Source of the DNA: Acidobacteriaceae bacterium
GTDB lineage: Bacteria > Acidobacteriota > Terriglobia > Terriglobales > Acidobacteriaceae
Reading direction: 5' to 3'
Assembly (NCBI GenBank): GCA_030044455.1
Contig: JASHVU010000574.1
Location: 1-5,434, forward strand
DNA: 5,434 bases
Shown: piece after piece, positions 1 to 4,533 of the stretch
Position numbering within the stretch: position 1 is the first letter of the stretch
Layout of the letters: each line of letters starts with the position of its first letter
Made by a program: the position numbers and the translations under genes
Notes under the pieces: model-generated
The model's database searches: none
Seen by the model: the letters and a program-made list of their open reading frames with translations, nothing else
Told to the model about the DNA's origin: nothing

Positions 1-1
1 G

Positions 2-91
2 TTTCGTGCGCTTCTGCAGGAACTGGCGAATACTCAAAGCGCGATGGAGAGCCCAGTCCGCGCAGCCATTGCGCGACTCTCCCACAGTTAG
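2..91 (+). CDS. C-terminal end of an unidentified protein (partial, cut by window start)
   Basis: Reading from base 2, 29 codons run open to a TAG at 89-91. The peptide starts FRALLQELAN and ends RAAIARLSHS; it is rich in Ala, Leu, Arg and Gln and looks like an amphipathic helical tail, as at the C-terminus of a globular cytosolic protein. No family can be named from 29 residues. Support for it being real is the protein-like composition and the fact that a palindromic intergenic element starts two bases after the stop codon, which is where such elements normally sit. A longer ORF in another frame across 6-296 runs through both arms of that palindrome and is judged a shadow. The function is unknown. 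Confidence 0.4.
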   Translation, partial: FRALLQELANTQSAMESPVRAAIARLSHS

Positions 92-92
92 C

Positions 93-262
93 CCGCATTT
101 CTCACAGGTTTGCGCATATGGCGAATTCGGTGCTTTGAAAGACGCCTGCGGGCCTGGAGGTCCGCAGGGACAACCGGGCTACCACCCCAACGAATACAAA
201 TCATTCGTTGGGGCCCCGGGGAGCCCGGCGCTACGGGTTTTCGTGGCTGGTGAGAAATGCGG
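93..262. repeat. 170-bp palindromic, MITE/REP-like intergenic element with 13-bp inverted ends
   Basis: The ends are perfect inverted repeats: CCGCATTTCTCAC at 93-105 and GTGAGAAATGCGG at 250-262. Inside are two further hairpins. CCTGCGG (145-151) pairs with CCGCAGG (162-168). CCCCAACGAA (185-194) pairs with TTCGTTGGGG (204-213) around a 9-base loop, and this stem is flanked by CCGGGCT (174-180) and AGCCCGG (222-228), which also pair. No plausible gene lies inside. The architecture fits a non-autonomous transposable element or a REP-type dispersed repeat. No clear target-site duplication is visible, so mobility is an inference. It could also act as a transcription barrier after the gene ending at 91. 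Confidence 0.55.
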
Positions 263-315
263 ATTAGAAGGTCAGATCACCATGCTCGGTTTATGACGGG
301 GTTCTCATCTTTAAG

Positions 316-334
316 ACCCAGAATCTTCCTGGGT
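316..334. repeat. Small hairpin upstream of the IS
   Basis: ACCCAG (316-321) and CTGGGT (329-334) are perfectly complementary around a 7-base loop. It sits just left of the stronger hairpin at 344-371. No T-run follows, so it is not a terminator by itself. It may belong to the host flank or to the left border region of the insertion sequence. Confidence 0.3.
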
Positions 335-343
335 GCCAAGAAA

Positions 344-371
344 GAAAAGCCCTGCAGTTGCAGGGCTTTTC
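344..371. terminator. Strong symmetric hairpin, likely bidirectional Rho-independent terminator
   Basis: GAAAAGCCCTGCA (344-356) pairs perfectly with TGCAGGGCTTTTC (359-371), a 13-bp stem with a GC core and A/T flanks. On either strand the transcript has a GC-rich hairpin running into a short U-tract, the form of a bidirectional terminator. It lies between the gene ending at 91 and the IS110-type transposase. It could end transcripts from the left, or shield the IS from outside transcription. The T-run is only four bases and lies inside the stem, so efficiency is uncertain. Confidence 0.5.
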
Positions 372-444
372 AGTAGGTTTTGTAAAGATTTACTGCAGTC
401 ATACATGGCGCATGGCGTCACCCAAGGCCATGAAAATAGGTTAT

Positions 445-597
445 GCGATCTGCGCGGATGAAGGACGAGGATCTGTGGAGCCGGTGAAGCCCGCACTGCA
501 GTCTGTCCTGGATGTCGCCGCGTATCCAAGACTGTAGCTGAAGCACGAGCACGCAGGGCAGACTGAACCTGTAGCCGGCGTCCCCCGCGCAGATTGC
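445..597 (+). ncRNA. Candidate bridge RNA (seekRNA) in the IS110 leader
   Basis: GCGATCTGCGCGG (445-457) and CCGCGCAGATTGC (585-597) form a 13-bp RNA stem with one G-U pair, closing a 153-nt region directly before the transposase ribosome site. The stem continues with GGACG (463-467) to CGTCC (579-583) across an asymmetric bulge. Inside, CTGCAGTCT (496-504) pairs with AGACTGTAG (529-537), one G-U pair. After a four-base bulge, TGGAT (509-513) pairs with ATCCA (524-528) around a 10-base loop. A second, weaker arm CAGG (554-557) to CCTG (568-571) follows. IS110-group elements are known to encode a structured guide RNA of roughly this size between the left end and the recombinase gene, with two internal loops that recognise target and donor DNA. 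Position, size and long closing stem agree; loop assignment is not established. I see no convincing promoter upstream; in this family it can form at the circle junction. Confidence 0.55.
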
Positions 598-610
598 CGA
601 AGGAGGACCT

Positions 611-1843
611 ATGGAGGTCATTCTCAGCTGCTGTGCCGGTCTGGACGTACACAAGGACAGCGTGGAAGCCTGCGTTCGCCGCACCAGCGCGGGCGGCAAG
701 GTGGAGCATGAGGTTCGCCACTGGGGAACGACGACGCGTGAACTGGTGGAGATGTCGGACTGGCTTTCCTCGCTCGGCGTCACGCACGTGGCGATGGAGT
801 CGACGGGAGTCTATTGGAAGCCGATCTTTAACATTCTCGAAGCGCATTTTGAGATTCTGCTGGCCAACGCCCATCACCTGAAGAACGTTCCCGGACGCAA
901 GACCGACATCCGGGATTGTCAGTGGATCGCGCAGCTGCTGCAGCATGGATTGCTCAAGGGCAGCTTTATTCCTCCGCGCCCGCAGCGGGAACTGCGCGAT
1001 CTCACCCGTCAGCGAACGCAGTTGGTCGATGAGGCGAGTCGTATCTCGAATCGCATTCAGAAGGTGCTGGAGGACGCCAACGTGAAGCTGGGCTCGGTGG
1101 CCAGCAACGTGGTGGGTGCATCGGGGCGGTCGATGCTGGAAGCCATCGTGGCCGGGCAGGATGATCCGGTGCAACTGGCAGACCTGGCCCGGCGGCGGCT
1201 GCGGGCCAAGATTCCGCAACTGGAGCAAGCGCTGTATGGCAAGCTCACCGAACATCACCGCTGGATGCTGCGGCTGTTGTTGGATCAGCTCAACAACACC
1301 GAGCAGTTTATCGCGCGGCTGGATGAGAGGATCGCCGAACTGACGCGCCCTCATGAGCCCGTTCTGGAGAAGCTGGATGCGATCCCGGGAGTTGATCGGC
1401 GCGTGGCCGAGGTGTTGTTGGCCGAGATCGGCCCGGATGTGACACCGTTCCCGACCGATGCGCATCTGGCCTCCTGGGCGGGCATTTGTCCTGGCAACAA
1501 CGAGAGCGCGGGCAGGAAGCGCAGCGGCAAAACCACCAAGGGCTGCCGATGGCTACGGCAAGCTCTGGTGCAGGCGGCCTGGGCTGCGAGCCATAAGAAG
1601 GACAGCTATTTCCAGGCCCACGCTCGAAATCTCATGCATCGCCGCGGACGAAAACGAGGGCTGGTGGCTGTAGCGCACTCGCTGCTAACCGTCATCTATC
1701 ACATGCTCAAAGAAGGCACTGTCTACAGCGACCTTGGGGCCGCTTTCCTCGATAAACTCAGATCCAAGCAACTCATCCGCTTCCACGTGCGCAGGCTTCA
1801 GAACTTGGGACTGCAGGTCGCCCTCACTCCCGACGCAGCTTAA
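611..1843 (+). CDS. IS110-family transposase (RuvC-like DEDD domain plus serine Transposase_20 domain)
   Basis: The 410-residue protein catalyses excision and insertion of the element, in this family guided by a bridge RNA. The N-terminal RuvC-like domain (about 6-150) carries the four acidic residues: D12 in GLDVHKD, E63 in MESTGVYW, and D99 and D102 in KTDIRD. A helical linker (about 185-250) leads to the C-terminal Transposase_20 domain, which begins at LDAIPGV (255-261). The SWAGICPGNNESAGRKRSGK stretch (288-307) includes S299, the position of the catalytic serine known from IS621. Both sites are intact, so the enzyme may be active. The N-terminus MEVILSCCAGLDVHKD fits the usual start of the family. 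AGGAGG at 601-606 is only four bases from the ATG, and the candidate guide-RNA stem ends four bases before that. The protein is longer than the 326 residues of IS621. A 384-codon ORF on the opposite strand is a GC shadow. Confidence 0.93.
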   Translation: MEVILSCCAGLDVHKDSVEACVRRTSAGGKVEHEVRHWGTTTRELVEMSDWLSSLGVTHVAMESTGVYWKPIFNILEAHFEILLANAHHLKNVPGRKTDIRDCQWIAQLLQHGLLKGSFIPPRPQRELRDLTRQRTQLVDEASRISNRIQKVLEDANVKLGSVASNVVGASGRSMLEAIVAGQDDPVQLADLARRRLRAKIPQLEQALYGKLTEHHRWMLRLLLDQLNNTEQFIARLDERIAELTRPHEPVLEKLDAIPGVDRRVAEVLLAEIGPDVTPFPTDAHLASWAGICPGNNESAGRKRSGKTTKGCRWLRQALVQAAWAASHKKDSYFQAHARNLMHRRGRKRGLVAVAHSLLTVIYHMLKEGTVYSDLGAAFLDKLRSKQLIRFHVRRLQNLGLQVALTPDAA

Positions 1844-1846
1844 TTT

Positions 1847-1921
1847 TCAGGGCAGATCGAATGGTTGGGCGTATATCGAGATGCGATAGATGTCCGGAGC
1901 AATTTCCGTGGTTTTGGCCAT
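1847..1921 (-). pseudogene. N-terminal stump of an MBL-fold hydrolase-like gene, cut by the IS right end
   Basis: On the minus strand, AAGGAGG (1930-1936) is followed after eight bases by ATG (1921-1919) and 24 codons beginning MAKTTEIAPDIYRIS and ending in a TGA (1849-1847) made of IS sequence. The phrase EIAPDIYRIS followed by an aromatic/proline segment resembles, from memory, the start of MBL-fold proteins of the flavodiiron-like (FprA-type) group, normally followed by QFN-FLV and the metal-binding HxHxDH region. Homology appears to stop at the codons for FDL, at about 1853. No continuation is found left of the IS, so this is not a simple insertion: a deletion or recombination event is implied. 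With only 24 residues the family call is tentative, but the strong ribosome site and protein-like sequence make a real gene start likely. Confidence 0.5.
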
Positions 1922-1929
1922 GGTCTCTT

Positions 1930-1936
1930 CCTCCTT
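1930..1936 (-). promoter_or_regulatory. Ribosome binding site of the truncated minus-strand gene
   Basis: AAGGAGG on the minus strand, eight bases before the ATG at 1921-1919, is a near-consensus Shine-Dalgarno sequence. It is the main evidence that the 24-codon stump was once a genuine gene start. It is still intact, so a short peptide could be made if the region is transcribed. Confidence 0.6.
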
Positions 1937-2012
1937 GTGATAGGGTGCGCCACGGCGCGATAAGTTGTGCCTAAGGCTACAGTTGTAATTGCATAAGAAC
2001 GCAAAGGTCCGA

Positions 2013-2022
2013 GCCTAAAGGC
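2013..2022. repeat. Short TAAA-loop hairpin
   Basis: GCC-TAAA-GGC is a three-base-pair palindrome around a TAAA loop inside the 118-bp element. Alone it would be negligible. It is listed because the same loop recurs at 2044-2063 and 2398-2417, suggesting related repeats. Confidence 0.3.
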
Positions 2023-2043
2023 CACTTGATTCCGGCGAATTTT

Positions 2044-2063
2044 CAGGGGCCTAAAGGCCCCTG
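2044..2063. repeat. TAAA-loop hairpin, 8-bp stem
   Basis: CAGGGGCC (2044-2051) pairs perfectly with GGCCCCTG (2056-2063) around TAAA. The right side continues into CTCCCTCCGGAAGC and the left side is preceded by AATTTT. No T-run follows on the + strand. On the minus strand the hairpin is followed by AAAATT, so a terminator is unlikely. The form matches the dispersed intergenic palindromes I associate with Acidobacteriota. Confidence 0.5.
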
Positions 2064-2094
2064 CTCCCTCCGGAAGCACCATTTACAACTGTAG

Positions 2095-2397
2095 TACTAA
2101 ACGCGCACATTTTGCCCAATCGGGCGAATCTCCGCGGCAGCGATATCAAGGGCGAAATGGCCGCCGCCTTCGCGAACTCGAGTGGCTCAGGATCCATGGC
2201 CTTGAAAATCAAACTGGACCGCTGCTCTCGAGTCCGGTGATCTTGACGTGCAGTCGCCGATGGTGGCTTGTGCCTGCCGCGGTCGGGAACGATTCATCGC
2301 GCATTTGGACGAGCGGTAAACAAGCCAATGCGCTCATCGGCCCCAGATTCGCAATGAAAAGTCGGCTTATGGAAAGCGATGTTGTGGGCGGATTAGC
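2095..2397. other. Intergenic stretch without a convincing gene
   Basis: About 300 bases with ORFs in several frames, none with a ribosome site, a recognisable motif or protein-like composition. The two longest (+ strand 2237-2512, minus strand 2209-2466) overlap each other, read through the palindrome at 2398-2417, and one runs into the end of the LacI-type gene. On the minus strand, 48 codons starting with ATG at about 2199 read MDPEPLEFAKAA and end within the TAAA hairpin at 2044-2063; this could be decayed coding sequence but is not supported enough to call. Confidence 0.4.
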
Positions 2398-2417
2398 GTA
2401 CGGGCTAAAGCCCGTAC
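2398..2417. repeat. TAAA-loop hairpin, 8-bp stem, downstream of the LacI-type gene
   Basis: GTACGGGC (2398-2405) and GCCCGTAC (2410-2417) pair perfectly around TAAA. It lies about 80 bases beyond the stop of the minus-strand repressor gene, where a transcript end would be expected. On the minus strand the stem is followed by GCTAATCC, not a T-run, so it is not a standard terminator, though a stable stem can protect an mRNA 3' end. It shares its loop and GGGC/GCCC core with the hairpin at 2044-2063. Confidence 0.5.
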
Positions 2418-2498
2418 CTTTCAAAACTCGCGCGCAGAAGAGTTTTTCGGCAAGCTGTAAAGCCACGCCCTTTCAAGACGGTATTGATGCAAGCCGTT

Positions 2499-3566
2499 CT
2501 AGCTTGATTTGAGATCGCTCATCGCACCGGGCGGGTAGGCGGTCGACTCGCGCACCACCAGGTGGGTATCAATCTTGTATTCGCGCTGCGGGTTGCCACC
2601 TTCAACAATGTGTTCTTTGAGCGCCCTGACCGCGGCCTTGGCCAAATCGACTCGGGACATCTGGATGGAGGTAAGCGGAGGAATCGTAACCTTGGCCATC
2701 TGAATGTCGTCGTATCCGATGACCGAGAGATCGGCCGGTACCCGCAATCCAACCCTGAACGCCTTGTGCAGCACACCGATGGCGGTCATATCGTTGGAAC
2801 ACATCACCGCCGAGGGCCGGCTCGCACACTCGAGAATCTTTTCCATGGCCTTGATTCCGCCTTCCAGCGTGTGGTCGCCTTCAACGTGCCACTCAGGTCT
2901 CGCGGCAATGCCGCATTCCTTGAGCGCATGCAAAAATGCTGCCGATCGCGATCGCGCCGAGTGCAGCCTCATCGGGCCGGAGATGAATCCGATCTTTCGG
3001 TGCCCCAGTGCGGCCAGGTGTTGTACCCCCTGTCGAATCCCATGACCGTAGTCGACCTTCAAGAGGCTCACGCCCGGCCGATCCGGGCCGGCATCAACAA
3101 ATACGAGCGGGATATTCCTCTCGGCCAGTTGCTCGAATAGCGGCTGTTCGATACCGAAGGTCATGATCGCCACACCTTCGGCCTTGCGCTCGAGCAGGCG
3201 GCGGATGCAGACTTCCATTCTCTTGGGATCGTAGTTCGTCGAACTGATCAGAATCTCGAATCCATTTTCAATGGCCACGTCCTCGAAGCCTTGAATGAGT
3301 TCCGGGAAAAATGGATTTGTAATTTCAGAAACCACCAGGCCCAGCATTCCGCTACGCCCCGATCCCAGGGCGCGCGCCTGCGTGTTGGGCACGTAACCGA
3401 GTTCGTGAATTGCGGTCCACACGCGCTTGGCGAGTTTCGCATTCACCGTCGGCACGCGATTAATGGTTCGGGAAACCGTGGCGATGGAAACGTTTGCCCG
3501 CGCGGCCACAGACCGTATATCGAGCGGTGCACGTTGCTTCCGGCTGCGGTTGGGGGTTTTCGACAT
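2499..3566 (-). CDS. LacI/PurR-family transcriptional repressor
   Basis: This 355-residue protein has the normal length and order for the family. A helix-turn-helix spans about 16-37 (DIRSVAARANVSIATVSRTIN). The hinge helix is at 57-69, with the usual Y-PN--AR-L pattern that inserts into the centre of the operator. A periplasmic-binding-like sugar domain follows from about 73 (MLGLVVSEITNPFF) to 345, including CSNDMTAIGVL (256-266) and SVIGYDDI (281-288) of the effector and dimer core. It begins divergently 191 bases from araD, so it most likely represses the araD-symporter operon and releases on binding a sugar or sugar phosphate from that pathway. GAGG lies five bases before the ATG. Two operator-like sites in the shared upstream region suggest control of the operon and of itself. 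The effector cannot be read from sequence; an arabinose-type signal is inferred from the neighbour. A catabolite-control type regulator is less likely given the local context. Confidence 0.92.
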   Translation of the reverse strand: MSKTPNRSRKQRAPLDIRSVAARANVSIATVSRTINRVPTVNAKLAKRVWTAIHELGYVPNTQARALGSGRSGMLGLVVSEITNPFFPELIQGFEDVAIENGFEILISSTNYDPKRMEVCIRRLLERKAEGVAIMTFGIEQPLFEQLAERNIPLVFVDAGPDRPGVSLLKVDYGHGIRQGVQHLAALGHRKIGFISGPMRLHSARSRSAAFLHALKECGIAARPEWHVEGDHTLEGGIKAMEKILECASRPSAVMCSNDMTAIGVLHKAFRVGLRVPADLSVIGYDDIQMAKVTIPPLTSIQMSRVDLAKAAVRALKEHIVEGGNPQREYKIDTHLVVRESTAYPPGAMSDLKSS

Positions 3567-3591
3567 TCAGGCCTCGGTAACAGAAACGAGA

Positions 3592-3603
3592 GAAGGCGTT
3601 TAC
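3592..3603. promoter_or_regulatory. Weak second LacI-type operator at the repressor's own start site
   Basis: GAAGGCGTTTAC shares the pattern GAAnnCGnTTnC with the strong operator at 3682-3693, including the central CG. Its centre is 90 bases from that of the first site. It lies where transcription of the repressor gene should begin if the -10 at 3604-3609 is right. Autorepression is inferred; the symmetry is poor. Confidence 0.35.
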
Positions 3604-3632
3604 ATCATACCGCACGGGAAGCGATGAATCGA
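3604..3632 (-). promoter_or_regulatory. Possible promoter of the LacI-type gene
   Basis: On the minus strand, TATGAT (3609-3604) is a good -10 hexamer. Seventeen bases upstream is TCGATT (3632-3627), a poor -35. Predicted transcription start is near 3597, about 30 bases before the ATG, overlapping the weak operator. Confidence 0.4.
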
Positions 3633-3640
3633 CGTGGAAT

Positions 3641-3670
3641 TTGACACCTAACTGTGCCCCCGATTAGGGT
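3641..3670 (+). promoter_or_regulatory. Sigma-70-type promoter of the araD operon
   Basis: A perfect TTGACA -35 (3641-3646) is followed after 18 bases by TAGGGT (3665-3670) as a partial -10. Predicted start is near 3677, leaving about 80 bases of leader before the araD ATG. The LacI-type operator at 3681-3694 sits immediately downstream, the classical place for repression by blocking initiation or clearance. Confidence 0.5.
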
Positions 3671-3680
3671 TAATCCACAA

Positions 3681-3694
3681 AGAAAACGCTTTCT
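3681..3694. promoter_or_regulatory. LacI-family operator
   Basis: AGAAAACGCTTTCT is a dyad with 12 of 14 symmetric positions around a central CG, as in typical LacI/PurR/CcpA-family sites, where the hinge helices open a central CpG. It lies between the predicted araD promoter and the araD start, and next to a divergent gene encoding such a repressor. Binding by the protein encoded at 2499-3566 is the obvious inference. Confidence 0.7.
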
Positions 3695-3757
3695 CTTGGA
3701 GCCCCGAATCCGGCCTGTCCACTAGGATCAGAACCATCGGGGAAAGAGAGGGAAATC

Positions 3758-4459
3758 ATGTTGCTCAAAGATCTGCGCGAGCAAGTGCTGAAAGCCAACC
3801 TGGAACTCGTGCACGCCGGGTTGGTTCTGTACACTTTCGGAAACGCCAGCGGAATCGACCGCAAAGAGGGACTGGTGGCCATCAAGCCAAGCGGCGTTCC
3901 CTATGAAACCATGCAACCTTCTGATATTGTGCTCACCGATATGGACGGAAAGGTTGTCGAGGGCAATCTGAAGCCTTCTTCCGATCTCGACACGCACATT
4001 ATTCTCTATAAACGGCTCCCTGCGATCGGCGGCGTGGTTCACACGCACTCCACATACGCTACGTCCTGGGCGCAGGCGGGGCGGCCGATTCCGGCCTTCG
4101 GCACTACTCATGCCGACTATTTCCGCGGCCCCGTTCCAGTCACCGACCCGCTCACCGACGAGGAGATCAATGGCGATTACGTTTTGAATACCGGCCTCGC
4201 CATTTGCCGCCTCTTCGACAGACGAGACGGTCTCGATCCCATGGCGACACCGGCTGCCCTGGTCGCCGGACACGCGCCCTTCACCTGGGGACCCACGCCC
4301 GCCGATGCTGCCCACACGGCGGTGGTGCTTGAAACCGTGGCCCGCATGGCTATCCTTAGTTTGTCCATTAATCCTGAGTGTGCCGGTGTATCCAAGGCTC
4401 TACTCGACCGGCATTACTTTCGCAAGCACGGCCCGAAGGCGACCTACGGGCAAAACTAG
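3758..4459 (+). CDS. araD: L-ribulose-5-phosphate 4-epimerase (class II aldolase family)
   Basis: The cytosolic enzyme interconverts L-ribulose 5-phosphate and D-xylulose 5-phosphate, the last step that feeds L-arabinose into the pentose phosphate pathway. The 233 residues match the roughly 231 of E. coli AraD nearly end to end. The key residues known from that enzyme are all present: zinc ligands H95 and H97 in VVHTHS and H172 in AGHAPF; D76 in KPSSDLDTH; catalytic D120 in TTHADYF; and Y230 near the C-terminus in KATYGQ. Phosphate-binding segments GNASG (28-32), KPSG (43-46) and PSS (73-75) are also there. Strict conservation of the THADYF segment and the YGQ end separates AraD from the related fuculose- and rhamnulose-phosphate aldolases. 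The start is supported by a purine-rich GAGAGGG six bases upstream. It is the first gene after the operator, 74 bases ahead of the symporter gene. Confidence 0.93.
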   Translation: MLLKDLREQVLKANLELVHAGLVLYTFGNASGIDRKEGLVAIKPSGVPYETMQPSDIVLTDMDGKVVEGNLKPSSDLDTHIILYKRLPAIGGVVHTHSTYATSWAQAGRPIPAFGTTHADYFRGPVPVTDPLTDEEINGDYVLNTGLAICRLFDRRDGLDPMATPAALVAGHAPFTWGPTPADAAHTAVVLETVARMAILSLSINPECAGVSKALLDRHYFRKHGPKATYGQN

Positions 4460-4533
4460 TTTGCAAGCGCCGGGGGCGGGTAGATGCTCTCAAGAGCCCT
4501 CCGCGGTCCCGGCGAACGAAAGGAATCGACGCG
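4460..4533 (+). other. araD-symporter intercistronic spacer
   Basis: The 74 bases hold a small perfect hairpin, GCTCT (4486-4490) with AGAGC (4493-4497), but no terminator T-run and no clear promoter. Co-transcription of the two genes is therefore likely. AAGGA at 4520-4524, nine bases before the ATG, is the ribosome site of the symporter gene. Confidence 0.45.

Larger units (their letters stand above)
372..1850 (+). mobile_element. IS110-family insertion sequence (ends approximate)
   Basis: The element consists of a leader of about 240 bases without a gene, one 410-codon transposase ORF (611-1843) and a very short 3' flank. A long 5' and short 3' non-coding part is the layout of the IS110 group; the IS1111 group usually has the reverse, with subterminal inverted repeats, which I do not see. 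The right end must lie between the TAA at 1841-1843 and about 1853, where homology to the interrupted minus-strand gene begins. The left end is less certain. A 7-base direct repeat TTTTCAG at 367-373 and 1844-1850 would fit a shared core and give an element of about 1.48 kb. However, this 7-mer also occurs at about 2040 and 5293, so it is weak evidence. No terminal inverted repeats are seen, as expected for this family. Confidence 0.75.
1977..2094. repeat. 118-bp element with 12-bp inverted ends containing TACAnnTGTA dyads
   Basis: CTACAGTTGTAA (1977-1988) and TTACAACTGTAG (2083-2094) are perfect inverted repeats. Each holds a ten-base dyad, TACAGTTGTA (1978-1987) and TACAACTGTA (2084-2093), matching the TACAnnTGTA core recognised by the BlaI/MecI/CopY family of repressors. 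Between them lie two hairpins with TAAA loops. Two readings compete: a small MITE-like element with terminal inverted repeats, or a pair of BlaI-type operators about 106 bp apart in the upstream region of the truncated minus-strand gene. No BlaI-like gene is in the window. An 80-codon minus-strand ORF over this stretch reads straight through the palindromes and is not believed. Confidence 0.5.

Noticed and set aside
6..296. 96-codon + strand ORF at the window start
   Set aside because: It reads through both arms of the 93-262 palindrome and lacks a ribosome site; the frame from base 2 ending at 91 looks more protein-like.
404..417. Tandem CATGGCG x2 in the IS leader, possible short repeat array
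   Set aside because: Only two units; no CRISPR-like spacing or further copies. CATGGC at 411-416 can pair with GCCATG at 427-432, but the arm is short.
374..445. Possible promoter for the candidate guide RNA (TTGTAA at 380-385, CATACA at 400-405)
   Set aside because: Spacing of 14 bases is too short and both hexamers are poor; no acceptable alternative found.
311..1465. 384-codon minus-strand ORF opposite the transposase
   Set aside because: It lies antisense to a clearly recognisable IS110 transposase, is rich in Arg, His, Gln and Pro with no domain, and has no ribosome site; it is a shadow of GC-rich codon use.
1947..1958. GCGCC-AC-GGCGC mini-palindrome
   Set aside because: A 5-bp stem with a two-base loop, expected by chance in GC-rich DNA.
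1840..2082. 80-codon minus-strand ORF over the stump and the 118-bp element
   Set aside because: It passes through several palindromes and overlaps, in another frame, the better-supported start at 1921.
2209..2512. Overlapping ORFs of 85 and 91 codons on opposite strands
   Set aside because: They overlap each other, contain the 2398-2417 palindrome, lack ribosome sites, and resemble the spurious ORFs common in such intergenic repeats.
2562..3140. 192-codon + strand ORF opposite the LacI-type gene
   Set aside because: Antisense shadow of a complete, motif-rich repressor gene.
3728..4315. 195-codon minus-strand ORF opposite araD
   Set aside because: Antisense to an enzyme with all catalytic residues; no independent support.
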